Origin: Enterococcaceae bacterium
GTDB taxonomy: Bacteria > Bacillota > Bacilli > Lactobacillales > Enterococcaceae
Direction of reading: 5' to 3'
Assembly (NCBI GenBank): GCA_022649665.1
Contig: JALCOL010000003.1
Span: 1-64,000 of the forward strand
DNA: 64,000 bases
Positions 35,070-44,382 of this stretch are shown in pieces. How positions within the stretch are numbered: the first letter of the stretch is position 1; each line of letters starts with the position of its first letter. The notes below the pieces were generated by a model, which was not told the DNA's origin, did not search any database, and saw nothing but the letters and a program-made list of their open reading frames with translations. The position numbers and the translations under genes are program-made.

Positions 35070-35399
35070 TTATAAGACCAATGATCCCAAGAAGAAAAGG
35101 ATCACGACCGGCGGCAAGAGGGTGATGATGATCAACAGCCAGCTCATGATCAAATTGCGCTGCCGGAAGATCGAATAGATCCCGTATAATCCAAAGACGA
35201 GATTCAGCAGGATATTGATATAGAGCGGATTGAATGGAAGTGCGTCCAGCGAGATCAGCGGCGGGAAAACGCCGGCATTCATGAGGAAGATGCAGACATT
35301 GATGATCGCCAGCATGATCAAGATCACCAGCAGATTGAACTTTTTCTTTTGTGAATTTTCCTCGAGTTGTTTGCGGTTTGCTGCGCGTGAGGTAGCCAT
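35070..35399 (-). CDS. Small membrane protein of unknown function in the gtrAB unit
   Basis: A 109-residue protein with a charged N-terminus (MATSRAANRKQLEENSQKKK) and three hydrophobic segments. I do not recognise a family. ATG 35399 is used; ATG 35411 abuts AAAGG and is less likely. It is the first gene of the gtr-type operon, 9 bp before gtrA, so it may assist wall-glycan decoration. Confidence 0.7.
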   Translation of the reverse strand: MATSRAANRKQLEENSQKKKFNLLVILIMLAIINVCIFLMNAGVFPPLISLDALPFNPLYINILLNLVFGLYGIYSIFRQRNLIMSWLLIIITLLPPVVILFFLGSLVL

Positions 35400-35600
35400 T
35401 TTGATAAACATCCTTTCTAACGATTCATACCTGTCTAGTTTAGCATATCCGCACCCGGTTGTTGCGAAAAAAATAAAGAATTTCTAACTGCATGGGGAAA
35501 AGCGCTCATTGTCCGTGTGCTTTTCTTTGCCTTTTAAATGCCTTTGTGGAACAATATAGGTAGCAGTAATTATAAAGCTTTTTCGGGAAGGATGAGTATC

Positions 35601-36167
35601 ATGAATAAGAGAGTTATCGGATATTTCAAAAATAAAAAAGCTGCAGAAGAAGCAGTCAAACAGCTGCAAAAACAAGGAGTTAAGCCCGAAGAGATCATTC
35701 TGCTCACCAAAGAAAAATATGGCGATCTTGATACGCTGGGCTGTACACTAGTCACCAGTTATGACCCGACAGATGAAAAACTCAATGACGATAAAATGAA
35801 AAAAGCTTGGGATGCCGGGAAGATCATTTTAGCCGTTGATGAGCAAAAAGTGACGCCGGAACATTTGGATTACTTGCAAAAGCATGTGACCGAAGAGGAA
35901 ATGTATGACAATACTCTTTTGGACGACGATGGTTCGACCGTTGCGATGGGGAACACCTATGAAGATCAAAAAGTCATGAACCGCCCGCACGACGTCTTAG
36001 CACCGGATCCGATCACGAATGTCCGTGAGATCCCGGACGATCAGCGGAATGGTTTGGAGCCATGCACGATGCCGATGGAGTCCGACACGACACAGCCGTT
36101 GGAATTGGATGAAGACGACAATGATGACGATGCTGATACCGATACAAAAGAGCCAAAAAAGAAATAA
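35601..36167 (+). CDS. YflT/GSP17M-domain general stress protein with acidic tail
   Basis: A 188-residue protein. Residues 1-about 100 match the YflT (general stress protein 17M) domain: RVIGYFKNKKAAEEAVKQLQKQGVKPEEIILLTKE. The rest is low-complexity, and the final 25 residues are almost all Asp/Glu/Asn/Thr before a KKK end. Family members are stress-induced in Bacillus; biochemical role unknown. ATG 35601 has GGGAAGG 9 nt upstream. Monocistronic with its own terminator. Confidence 0.8.
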   Translation: MNKRVIGYFKNKKAAEEAVKQLQKQGVKPEEIILLTKEKYGDLDTLGCTLVTSYDPTDEKLNDDKMKKAWDAGKIILAVDEQKVTPEHLDYLQKHVTEEEMYDNTLLDDDGSTVAMGNTYEDQKVMNRPHDVLAPDPITNVREIPDDQRNGLEPCTMPMESDTTQPLELDEDDNDDDADTDTKEPKKK

Positions 36168-36188
36168 CTCGCGGCAATCGCGATAGTT

Positions 36189-36222
36189 AAAGACAGTGGT
36201 CAGCGCGACCACTGTCTTTTTT
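36189..36222. terminator. Bidirectional terminator between stress and sigma-factor genes
   Basis: AAAGACAGTGGTC (36189-36201) pairs with GACCACTGTCTTT (36207-36219) with T-runs. The minus-strand sigma factor gene ends at its right edge. Confidence 0.9.
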
Positions 36223-36719
36223 TATGCAGAAAAGGCTGCTTGCAGTTTTTCCGCGAGATTTTTCCGCATCCGCGAGATTTTGCTGATCGAACAGCCGAAG
36301 CAGGCGGCATGCTCGGCTAAGGTCGCCTCCGGAAAATGCAGCAGACGCAGCATAAGGGCGCGCTCCTTTTCGTCAAGCAGTTCGCAGAACTTGGAAAAGT
36401 CGAAAGAAGATCCAGCGGCCGCAGCGCTTCCCGAGCAGCTGATCAACTCTTCTTTTTCCATCAGCTGGTGGTGCGCTTGGTACTTGGCGGTCTTGCGCTG
36501 CATGTCGACAGTCCGCCATAAGAGAAAGCGAAACATTCTTTTTGCAAACGCTTCCACATCTTGTTCGCTCACAGCGGCTCTTTCAAATTCCTGCCAAAGG
36601 AGTAAAAGCAGCTCCTGCGAATACTCTTGATACCGGTCGGAACGCACGGAAACGTGGGCGTGCTTCAAAACACCGGGGATCAAACGCGGCTGTTTGGCTA
36701 AAAAAGATTCAAATTTCAA
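36222..36719 (-). CDS. Small sigma-70-like factor (ComX/SigH-like)
   Basis: A 165-residue sigma factor. The middle (YQEYSQELLLLLWQEFE ... FAKRMFRFLLWRTVDMQRKTAKYQ) resembles region 2, and the C-terminus (LDEKERALMLRLLHFPEATLAEHAACFGCSISKISRMRKNLAEKL) is a region 4 helix-turn-helix. Length and organisation fit the SigH/ComX competence-type factors of Lactobacillales. I chose TTG 36719 because AAGGAG lies 9 nt upstream on the minus strand; the frame stays open to 36809 but lacks a ribosome site. It is divergent from a ComK-like gene. Confidence 0.7.
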   Translation of the reverse strand: MKFESFLAKQPRLIPGVLKHAHVSVRSDRYQEYSQELLLLLWQEFERAAVSEQDVEAFAKRMFRFLLWRTVDMQRKTAKYQAHHQLMEKEELISCSGSAAAAGSSFDFSKFCELLDEKERALMLRLLHFPEATLAEHAACFGCSISKISRMRKNLAEKLQAAFSA

Positions 36720-36846
36720 AAAAGAAAACTCCTTGGACCGAAGATCTTCAGCAGTTAGTCTGATCAGCTTCACCCAAGGTAAACGAAACGAAAATTCCAT
36801 GCAAAACACAATTCCAAACAGAATAGCTAATATTCGCCAAATTCAG

Positions 36847-36887
36847 AAAGGAAGTGAAAAGCGGATCATTTGCTGATCCGCGAAACA
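36847..36887 (+). promoter_or_regulatory. Shine-Dalgarno separated from the ComK-like start by a hairpin
   Basis: AAAGGAAGTG (36847-36856) is 31 nt from ATG 36888. The interval contains GCGGATCA (36861-36868), TTTGC, TGATCCGC (36874-36881), a perfect 8-bp hairpin. Folding it leaves about 10 nt between ribosome site and ATG. Confidence 0.55.
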
Positions 36888-37670
36888 ATGGTGCAAAGTT
36901 TATTGGATACCCTGCAGATCAAAAATGCGTACTATGTCCTGAACAATGGGGAGAAAACCGAAGTCGGCGCCGATACATTGTATCTTGAATCTTCGCCGAT
37001 CAACCCTGCATACAGCCGCCTGGTTTCTCTCAATAGCGGCACAAACCACTATTCACTGAGTCTGGGGTCGCCTAAACAGCTGGTCAGCGAATATTGTGCG
37101 GAAAATTGCGATTTTTCCAAAAAGGCCCTCGATACGACACTGAACACCCTCTATGATTCTTTTCGCGAAGGGACATCGCTCTATAAGCTGAATGCGGGAA
37201 AAGGCCGCGAGCGTTTAGGATATTTTACGCCACACAGCTGCTTTTTGCCGCTGGAAGGCGCCAGCCGGAACGAATATGTGCCTTTTATCAATTTAACGCA
37301 TCTTTATGATATTCAGCGCGTGAAAATCGCGCGCCTTGAGCATACGCGCTATCTTTTCACAAATGGCCGCGAGTTCACGATTTCTGCGCGCTACCGCGGA
37401 CAATTCGATAAAGCGGTCGAGGCGAGCGTGACCGACTTGATCCTGCATCAAAATATCTGGCAATCGAAACTGCGTGCGATCCCGCAAGTCTCCGAAACGA
37501 AAACGATCACACCTTTCCAGCAAAAAGCGCTGAATAATGCGGACAAATATCAAGAAATGTACCGTTCGCTGACCGTCAAGCAGATCATTGAAGTATATGT
37601 TCGAATGTGTGCAGAAAAAATACAGGAACAAGAATTATCGGAAAACCGCTCGATCAACGAATGGCTGTAA
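36888..37670 (+). CDS. ComK-like competence transcription factor
   Basis: A 260-residue protein with a ComK-type layout: a central block FTPHSCFLPLEGASRNEYVPFINLTHLYDIQ followed by FTNGREFTISARYRGQFDKAVEASVTDLIL, comparable to the FLFPTLSST...W and FSNGK...Y stretches of ComK. The C-terminal 50 residues are Gln/Glu/Lys-rich. ComK activates late competence genes. Two starts are possible: ATG 36888, favoured by a hairpin-bridged ribosome site, or TTG 36870, which lies in the hairpin loop. Pairing with a ComX-like factor supports a competence role. Confidence 0.6.
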   Translation: MVQSLLDTLQIKNAYYVLNNGEKTEVGADTLYLESSPINPAYSRLVSLNSGTNHYSLSLGSPKQLVSEYCAENCDFSKKALDTTLNTLYDSFREGTSLYKLNAGKGRERLGYFTPHSCFLPLEGASRNEYVPFINLTHLYDIQRVKIARLEHTRYLFTNGREFTISARYRGQFDKAVEASVTDLILHQNIWQSKLRAIPQVSETKTITPFQQKALNNADKYQEMYRSLTVKQIIEVYVRMCAEKIQEQELSENRSINEWL

Positions 37671-38018
37671 AGCGCTTTCAATAACAAAAATGAAAAACAC
37701 GTACCTTAAATAAAGCTTAAATACTTAAGATTTATTAAAATCCACCGAGTATAAAATTACACAACCAAAAATAATGTAACTGGATGAATTATAAAATAAT
37801 CCTATGTAACAGCCTTTTAACAATGAAAAATCACAAATATTATTGAATGAATACAGCAATTCGTGGTATCCTCTATAAGGACCAAACGTAATTACAATCG
37901 TTTTAATCTGAAATAATAATATATATTATCAAACTCAAATGTTGATTTGATTGGATCATTCGAATAAACATTTTCTTTTGCAACCATCATCCAACGCAAA
38001 ACGTAAAGGAGAATTGGT
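37671..38018. other. AT-rich intergenic region before galU
   Basis: About 350 bp without a credible reading frame. It is markedly AT-rich. A weak promoter (TTGAAT near 37840, TATCCT about 18 bp on) and the galU ribosome site are the only signals I can see. It may hold the main promoter of the polysaccharide locus. Confidence 0.4.
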
Positions 38019-38900
38019 ATGAAAAAAGTGCGAAAAGCGGTCATTCCGGCAGCTGGGTTGGGAACCCGTTTTTTGCCGGCAACCAAGGCGATGGCCAAAG
38101 AAATGATGCCGATCGTCGATAAGCCGGTCATTCAATTTATCGTCGAAGAAGCGATCGCTTCAGGGATCGAAGATATTTTGGTAGTGACCGGCAAAGGAAA
38201 GCGGCCGATCGAAGACCATTTTGATTCGAATGCCGAACTGGAATACAATTTGCGCTCCAAAGGGAAGACCGAGCTGTTGAAATTGGTCGAAGAAACGACG
38301 GACATCAACCTCCACTTTATTCGGCAAAAACATCCGCGCGGTTTGGGGGATGCGGTGCTGCAAGCTAGAGCTTTTATCGGCAACGAACCGTTCATCGTGA
38401 TGCTGGGAGACGACGTGATGGTCGACCAGGTGCCGCTAACACGCCAACTGATCAATGATTACAATGAAACGCATTCTTCGATTTTATCCGTGATGGAGGT
38501 CGATCCAAAAGAAACGCGAAAATACGGAATCATAGATCCGGCGGGCGAAGTGTCGCCGGATCTATACAACGTCAAGTCCTTTGTTGAAAAGCCCGCCCCG
38601 GGAAAAGCACCGAGTAATCTGGCTATCGTGGGCCGCTACCTGCTCAAACCGGAAATCTTTGACATATTAGCGAAGTTAGCGCCGGATGCCGGCGGCGAAG
38701 TCCAGCTGACTGAAGCAATCAATCGCCTGAACGAAACCCAGCGCGTCTTCGCGCGTAAATTTGAAGGCCGCCGGTATGATGCAGGCGACAAACTGGGCTT
38801 GCTGGAGGCAAATATCCAATTTGGGTTAAAACATCCCGATATCAAAGATGGGCTGAAAAAATATTTGCAAGAGGTCGTGCTGCCGGAAATCAATAAGTAA
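38019..38900 (+). CDS. galU: UTP--glucose-1-phosphate uridylyltransferase, copy 1
   Basis: A 293-residue nucleotidyltransferase making UDP-glucose. [24 protein letters not shown] is the nucleotide-binding signature; [13 protein letters not shown] and [18 protein letters not shown] complete the family pattern. ATG 38019 has AAAGGAG upstream. A second, highly similar copy lies at 50614; the two bracket the AT-rich part of the polysaccharide locus. It heads the locus and supplies activated glucose. Confidence 0.95.
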   Translation: MKKVRKAVIPAAGLGTRFLPATKAMAKEMMPIVDKPVIQFIVEEAIASGIEDILVVTGKGKRPIEDHFDSNAELEYNLRSKGKTELLKLVEETTDINLHFIRQKHPRGLGDAVLQARAFIGNEPFIVMLGDDVMVDQVPLTRQLINDYNETHSSILSVMEVDPKETRKYGIIDPAGEVSPDLYNVKSFVEKPAPGKAPSNLAIVGRYLLKPEIFDILAKLAPDAGGEVQLTEAINRLNETQRVFARKFEGRRYDAGDKLGLLEANIQFGLKHPDIKDGLKKYLQEVVLPEINK

Positions 38901-38948
38901 AGATTTGGTTGGGGAGAGGCTGTGACAAAAGTGCCTTATTTCTGAAGA

Positions 38949-39013
38949 AGCTGCTTTTGGAACACCGTTTATTGGGATATCTGAACCGTGACAAGATGTA
39001 TGTCACGGTTCAG
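38949..39013 (+). repeat. Dispersed intergenic repeat, copy A
   Basis: AGCTGCTTTTGGAACACCGT, then a linker and a perfect 13-bp hairpin CTGAACCGTGACA (38981-38993) / TGTCACGGTTCAG (39001-39013). The block matches copy C (22060-22120, minus strand) and copy B (59846-59900). It sits about 50 bp after the galU stop; no T-run follows here. A GAGGCTGTGACAAAAG tract (38916 on) precedes it. Confidence 0.7.
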
Positions 39014-39060
39014 GAAGTTGCGCGTTGTATTTTGGAATGAAAAAGAAAAGGGGCTTTTGT

Positions 39061-40881
39061 GTGTTTGCATTAACGAGGAGAAGAAAGATTCTGATTTTGG
39101 TAGCATTAGACTGTTTCTTGATCGGGGGCGCGAATCTGGCGGCTTACCTGTTTATCAAGCCGTTTGTGCCGATCTCAGGGCAGAGTATGATCGCTGCGAC
39201 GCTTTTATCGATCGTGCTTTATTTGGTCTTTGGCGCGATTTTTAAAGTATTTACGCGGATCAACCGCTATACGAATCTGCAGGAGATGATCGCGATCTTT
39301 GCGGCGACGACCTCAGAAATGATCGCGGGGCTTGCGATCATGACCTTCTCTTGGTCGATGATTTTCAGCCGGCGGATGGAGTTGTTTACATATATTTTAT
39401 CGACTTTTTTGATCATCAGCAGCCGGCTCGTCTGGCGCTTGATTATCGAGCGCAGAAACATGCGGCAATCAGCTGAAGAATCGCCGAAACGTTTGCTGAT
39501 CGTCGGAGCAGGCGAAGGCGGCCGGATCCTTTATAATAGTCTGCTAGGTTCAAAGACTGCGGGTGAGATTTCAGTAGTCGGCTTCGTTGATGACGATCTG
39601 AATAAACAAAACACTTACTTGTCCGGCGTCAAAGTCCGCGGACGAGTAAAAGACTTGCCGGAATTGATCAAAACCTATCAAATCGACATGGTGACGATCG
39701 CGATCCCTTCGATCGGGGCAAAAAAACTGAAAAAAATCATCGATGTCGTGAAGCCAACGAAAGTCAAAGTCAACAAAATGCCGGCGATGGAAGAGCTCGC
39801 TTCCGGCAAAGTCAGTTTATCGCGCCTGAAAGAAATCGATGTCGTCGATCTCTTGGGCCGCGAAGAAGTCGAACTGGATATCGATTCGATCAAAGATCAG
39901 CTGACCGGGAAAGTGATCTTGGTGACCGGCGCCGGCGGATCGATCGGCTCAGAGATCTGCCGCCAAGTCGCAAAATTTAATCCAGCTAAAATTTTATTAC
40001 TTGGACATGGAGAAAACTCGATTTATCAGATCCACCGGGAGTTGCAGACGAGTTATCGCGAGAGCGTGACCGATTTTGTGCCGATCATCGCTGATGTCCA
40101 AGACCGAAAATTGATTTTTAAACTGATGGAAAAATATAAGCCGGACATCGTTTATCATGCAGCGGCCCACAAGCATGTTCCGCTGATGGAATACAACCCG
40201 CGCGAAGCGGTCAAAAACAATGTCTACGGGACGAAAAATGTTGCCGAAGCCGCTAAGGCAAATCATGCAGAGCACTTCGTGATGATCTCGACTGATAAGG
40301 CGAACAACCCGCCAAACGTAATGGGCGCCACCAAACGAATCGCGGAAATGGTCGTCACCGGATTGGATGAAAAAGGAAAAACGAAATTTTCAGCCGTACG
40401 GTTTGGCAATGTCCTCGGTTCGCGCGGCAGCGTGATCCCGCTTTTCCGCGAACAAATCGCAAAAGGCGGTCCGGTCACGGTCACTGATTTTCGGATGACA
40501 CGCTACTTCATGACGATCCCTGAAGCGAGCCGCTTGGCGATCCAGTCTGGCGCACTGGCCCGCGGGGGTGAAATTTTTGTCCTTGATATGAGCGAACCGG
40601 TCAAGATCGTTGATTTGGCAAAAAACATGGTCCGTTTAAGCGGCTATACTGAAGAAGATATCGATATCATTGAAACCGGGATCCGTCCAGGCGAAAAATT
40701 ATATGAAGAGCTTTTGCTGGATAAAGAGCGCAAAGATAAAGAAGTTTTTGAAAAGATCTTTATCGGGAACATCAAAGGATATGCGATCGATCATGTGATG
40801 AATTTTGTCAAAGGGCTGCCGGAGCAAGATGAAGAGTTGGCGACAAAAGTGGTCAAATTTGCACAAGATTCTGGCAAATAG
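39061..40881 (+). CDS. Membrane-bound UDP-sugar 4,6-dehydratase/epimerase (CapD/EpsC type)
   Basis: A 606-residue protein. Four N-terminal transmembrane helices are followed by a CoA-binding-like Rossmann domain (RLLIVGAGEGGRILYNSL) and a C-terminal SDR domain (ILVTGAGGSIGSEICRQVA; STDKANNPPNVMGATKR, where Met replaces the usual Tyr as in this subfamily). It makes an amino-deoxysugar precursor, likely the priming sugar. The start is GTG 39061, with AAAAGGGG 7 nt upstream; ATG 39037 would lack a ribosome site. It is 11 bp before the priming transferase. Confidence 0.88.
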   Translation: MFALTRRRKILILVALDCFLIGGANLAAYLFIKPFVPISGQSMIAATLLSIVLYLVFGAIFKVFTRINRYTNLQEMIAIFAATTSEMIAGLAIMTFSWSMIFSRRMELFTYILSTFLIISSRLVWRLIIERRNMRQSAEESPKRLLIVGAGEGGRILYNSLLGSKTAGEISVVGFVDDDLNKQNTYLSGVKVRGRVKDLPELIKTYQIDMVTIAIPSIGAKKLKKIIDVVKPTKVKVNKMPAMEELASGKVSLSRLKEIDVVDLLGREEVELDIDSIKDQLTGKVILVTGAGGSIGSEICRQVAKFNPAKILLLGHGENSIYQIHRELQTSYRESVTDFVPIIADVQDRKLIFKLMEKYKPDIVYHAAAHKHVPLMEYNPREAVKNNVYGTKNVAEAAKANHAEHFVMISTDKANNPPNVMGATKRIAEMVVTGLDEKGKTKFSAVRFGNVLGSRGSVIPLFREQIAKGGPVTVTDFRMTRYFMTIPEASRLAIQSGALARGGEIFVLDMSEPVKIVDLAKNMVRLSGYTEEDIDIIETGIRPGEKLYEELLLDKERKDKEVFEKIFIGNIKGYAIDHVMNFVKGLPEQDEELATKVVKFAQDSGK

Positions 40882-40892
40882 GAGCTGAAGGC

Positions 40893-41507
40893 ATGTATAA
40901 AAATGGGTTGAAACGTATATTTGATTTTGTTTTGGCACTACTCGGGATCATTATTTTGTCACCGATTTTACTGCTCCTTGCGCTTGCAATCAAACTAGAT
41001 TCCAAAGGACCAGTGATTTTCCAGCAAAAGCGTGTTGGTCAAAATAAGAAGCATTTTCAAATTTTGAAATTCCGCACAATGAAGATCGACACTCCAAAAG
41101 AAATGCCGACCCACTTGCTGAATGATCCAGATTTTTACATTACACGTGTCGGGAAATTTTTGCGGAAGACAAGTTTGGATGAACTACCGCAGATTTTCAA
41201 TATTTTAGCGGGAGATATGGCAGTGATCGGTCCGCGCCCAGCACTGTGGAATCAGTATGATTTGATCACTGAACGCGATCATTACGAGGCAAATAACGTC
41301 CGCCCGGGATTAACTGGATTGGCACAGATCAGCGGACGTGATGAACTGGAAATTCCAATCAAAGCTAAGCTTGACGGGGAATATATAAAAAATATCTCTT
41401 TCATGATGGATCTTAAGTGTTTTGTTGGGACGATCCAGGCAGTCACGAAAAGCGAAGGCGTTGTGGAAGGTGGAACGGGGACTTTGGGTAAAGAGGATAA
41501 AAAATGA
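40893..41507 (+). CDS. Priming undecaprenyl-phosphate sugar-phosphate transferase
   Basis: A 204-residue polyisoprenyl-phosphate hexose-1-phosphate transferase catalytic domain (WbaP/PglC/EpsL type). An N-terminal membrane helix is followed by KFRTMKID, RKTSLDELPQIFNILAGDMAVIGPRPAL and RPGLTGLAQISGRDELE, the family core. It starts the repeat unit on undecaprenyl phosphate. It overlaps the next gene by 4 bp. The composition begins to shift to AT-rich near its end. Confidence 0.93.
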   Translation: MYKNGLKRIFDFVLALLGIIILSPILLLLALAIKLDSKGPVIFQQKRVGQNKKHFQILKFRTMKIDTPKEMPTHLLNDPDFYITRVGKFLRKTSLDELPQIFNILAGDMAVIGPRPALWNQYDLITERDHYEANNVRPGLTGLAQISGRDELEIPIKAKLDGEYIKNISFMMDLKCFVGTIQAVTKSEGVVEGGTGTLGKEDKK

Positions 41508-42364
41508 AAAAAATCTTGATAACAGGTGCTAATAGCTATATCGGCACCTCATTTGAAAAATATATGCAGCAATTTGGAGAAGAGTATCAAATTGATACGA
41601 TCAGCCTAAAAGATGAGTCCTGGAAAGTAAAAGACTTTTCAAAATATGACAGTTTGATTCATTTAGCAGCGATTGTTCATCGAAAAGAAACGAATGAAAA
41701 AATATATTATGATGTAAACCGTGACCTTGCTATAAAGGTTGCTGAAAAGTCAAAAAATGAAGGCATACAACAGTTTATTTTTTTTAGTACGATGGCTGTT
41801 TTTGGAGTAGAGAATGGAATTATTACAAATGAAACTCCGTTAAACCCCAAAAATGCCTATGGGAAATCTAAATTAGAAGCAGAAAAACTTATATATAATC
41901 AACGTACAAAGGAGTTTAAAGTAGCTGTTCTAAGACCACCAATGATTTATGGACCTGATTGTGCTGGAAATTACCCTAAGTTAGCCAAATTAGCTAGAAC
42001 TACACCAATATTTCCAAAATTAATTAATAAAAGAAGTATGCTTTTTGTTGGCAATCTTCATTCCTTACTAAAAAAACTTGTTGATGAAGGTAGTGGAGGT
42101 TTTTATCATCCTCAAAATAATGAGTATGTAAATGTTTCAGACTTAGTTCGCACAATTGCAGATGTAAACAATCATCGGATAATAATTATTCCAGGATTTA
42201 ATCGCGCCTTAATGCTTCTCAGTAAAGTATTCCCAACATTAAACAAAATATCTGTTTCTCTTTATTATAATATTTCTTTATCAAAAAATATTAAGGACTT
42301 AAATTTAAACGAAAGAAAAACCTTTTATGAATCAATAAGAGAAACGGAAGGGTTATACAAATGA
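41504..42364 (+). CDS. NAD-dependent sugar-nucleotide epimerase/dehydratase (SDR)
   Basis: A 286-residue extended SDR enzyme. TGANSYIGTSF is the NAD motif, and YGKSKLEAEKLIY holds the YxxxK catalytic pair. It acts on a nucleotide sugar for the repeat unit; the exact reaction is unclear. It overlaps both neighbours by 4 bp, in a tight operon. Codon use is strikingly AT-rich compared with genes before 41 kb, a sign of transfer. Confidence 0.85.
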   Translation: MKKILITGANSYIGTSFEKYMQQFGEEYQIDTISLKDESWKVKDFSKYDSLIHLAAIVHRKETNEKIYYDVNRDLAIKVAEKSKNEGIQQFIFFSTMAVFGVENGIITNETPLNPKNAYGKSKLEAEKLIYNQRTKEFKVAVLRPPMIYGPDCAGNYPKLAKLARTTPIFPKLINKRSMLFVGNLHSLLKKLVDEGSGGFYHPQNNEYVNVSDLVRTIADVNNHRIIIIPGFNRALMLLSKVFPTLNKISVSLYYNISLSKNIKDLNLNERKTFYESIRETEGLYK

Positions 42365-43503
42365 ACAGGGTTTTGATGGTAGCATCGATGGGTTCGATGA
42401 TAGCACAGTTTAATATGGAAAATATCTTTTTGTTGCAAGAGCTGGGTTTTAAAGTTGAAATTGCTTGCAATTTAAGTGATATTGATCCGATGAGTGAAGA
42501 GAGAAGAAAAAAATTTCTTGGTACTTTAGAGGAAAATCAAATTGTTTATCACCATATTGACTTTCAAAGAAAAATTGGAGACCCATCAAAAAATAAAAAA
42601 AGTTATACTCAGTTGGATCAACTTTGTAAAAAAACGAATTATAAATTTATTCATACCCATTCGCCCTTGGCAAGTATAATTTCTCGATTAGTAGCAAAAA
42701 AAAATAAAATTCCAGTAATATACACTGCACATGGATTCCAATTCTTTAAAAATGGACCAAAAAAAGATTGGCTGCTTTATTATCCAATCGAGTTTTTTTT
42801 CTCGCGAATTACAGATTCTGTCATTACAATAAATAAAGAGGACTATGCGATCTCAAAAAAAATGTTTTTTAAGAATTCGTACTATGTTCCAGGCGTAGGA
42901 ATTGATTATGCAAAATTCAGGGGAGCTGACAATGAAAGTGGAAACTTACGAAAAAAGCTTGGATTTTTAGAAAAAGATTTTTTGATTTTATCAGTAGGAG
43001 AGTTGTCAAAAAGAAAAAATCACGCGACGATTATGAAAGCCATAGCAAAATTAGATATCTCAAACGTCCAGTATTTGATTTGCGGTGTTGGAGATGAAGA
43101 AAAGAACCTAAAAAAGCTTAGTAAGGATCTAAATATTGAAGAGAAAGTTCATTTTTTGGGATATCGGACAAATATAAATGAAATAATGCAAATTTCTGAT
43201 ATTTTTGCGTTTCCTTCCAGGCGAGAAGGACTTGGATTAGCAGCTATTGAGGCTATGGCAAGTGGTTTACCTATAGTAACATCTAACATTAATGGGATTA
43301 ATGATTATTCGGTTGATGGAATAACGGGTTTTAAATATGCATCTGATGATGTCAATGGATTTGCTTATGGGATAAGTCATTTACAAGAAAATCCTCAATT
43401 ACGAGCTAAAATCAGTGATAATAATAAAAATAAGGCTAAAGAATTTGATAAATCTTATGTCAGAAGCATAATGGAGAAAGTCTATATAGAATATAGGGAG
43501 TAG
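42361..43503 (+). CDS. GT4-family glycosyltransferase
   Basis: A 380-residue GT-B enzyme. HTHSPLASIISRLVAK and YTAHGFQFF match the N-terminal acceptor side of EpsF/GT4 proteins, and FAFPSRREGLGLAAIEAMASGLPIV is the C-terminal nucleotide-sugar-binding E-x7-E motif. It adds one sugar of the repeat unit; specificity is unknown. It overlaps the epimerase gene by 4 bp. AT-rich. Confidence 0.88.
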   Translation: MNRVLMVASMGSMIAQFNMENIFLLQELGFKVEIACNLSDIDPMSEERRKKFLGTLEENQIVYHHIDFQRKIGDPSKNKKSYTQLDQLCKKTNYKFIHTHSPLASIISRLVAKKNKIPVIYTAHGFQFFKNGPKKDWLLYYPIEFFFSRITDSVITINKEDYAISKKMFFKNSYYVPGVGIDYAKFRGADNESGNLRKKLGFLEKDFLILSVGELSKRKNHATIMKAIAKLDISNVQYLICGVGDEEKNLKKLSKDLNIEEKVHFLGYRTNINEIMQISDIFAFPSRREGLGLAAIEAMASGLPIVTSNINGINDYSVDGITGFKYASDDVNGFAYGISHLQENPQLRAKISDNNKNKAKEFDKSYVRSIMEKVYIEYRE

Positions 43504-43509
43504 GAGATA

Positions 43510-44382
43510 ATGATTTTTGGGATAGGCGTCATTGTTTATAATCCAAATGTGCAAGTATTGGAACGAATAAAAAAATATCATCAGTTAACAAAATATGTGA
43601 TTATTTTTGACAATTCTGAAAATATTACAAATATAAATAAAAGAATTGAAGCGGTGTCTGATAAATATTATTTTCGTGCTGAAAACATCGGGATGTCAGG
43701 AGCATTGAATCAAATATTTAAAGTGTCAATCGAAATCAACTTGGATATTCTCTTAACAATGGATCAGGATAGTGAATTCGATAAAGAAGAGATTAAAAAA
43801 ATGCTTTACTATATTAGTAAATCGAAAGAGAAAAATATCGCAATTTTTTGTCCAAATTATAGAAAATTATACAAAGACACTTATGGAAATCCTGTTCCAG
43901 GAAAATTTTCTATAGCCCAAAAAGAAAATAAAAATGTAAGTTTTTCAATGACTTCAGGGAGTTTTATGAAGGTATCTTTGCTTGAGCAGTTACTGCCTTT
44001 GTCTGACCTATTCATTGGATATGTAGATCATGAAGTTTGCTATAAATTAGTTGAGAATAACAAACGAATTTTAATGGTTGGTAATATTTTCTTTGATCAA
44101 GAAGTGGGGGAGCTTGTTAACAACAACCTATTTAACCGATTTTTTAGAGTAATTCATCATAAAAAGATTAGATATGCATACATGTTTAGAAATAATATGT
44201 ACTTATCTGATGTTTACAAGAATAATAAACAGTTGAGAAACAAGCTCCGAATTAATCGAATCCGATTACTTATAAATATATTAGTTGGTGAAAATAAAAA
44301 AATAGAAAAGATTAAAGGTTGTTTGATGGGGATGAAGCTTTATAGGGAAGGGAAGTATGGAAAGATAGAAGAAATGGAATGA
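43510..44382 (+). CDS. GT2-family glycosyltransferase (rhamnosyltransferase-like)
   Basis: A 290-residue GT-A protein. GIGVIVYNPNVQVLERIKKY, NIGMSGALNQIFK and LLTMDQDSEFDKEEI (DxD) match the bacterial rhamnosyltransferase subgroup of GT2, and FIGYVDHEVCYKL is the acceptor segment. Starts 6 bp after the GT4 gene. AT-rich. Sugar specificity is inferred only by resemblance. Confidence 0.8.
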   Translation: MIFGIGVIVYNPNVQVLERIKKYHQLTKYVIIFDNSENITNINKRIEAVSDKYYFRAENIGMSGALNQIFKVSIEINLDILLTMDQDSEFDKEEIKKMLYYISKSKEKNIAIFCPNYRKLYKDTYGNPVPGKFSIAQKENKNVSFSMTSGSFMKVSLLEQLLPLSDLFIGYVDHEVCYKLVENNKRILMVGNIFFDQEVGELVNNNLFNRFFRVIHHKKIRYAYMFRNNMYLSDVYKNNKQLRNKLRINRIRLLINILVGENKKIEKIKGCLMGMKLYREGKYGKIEEME

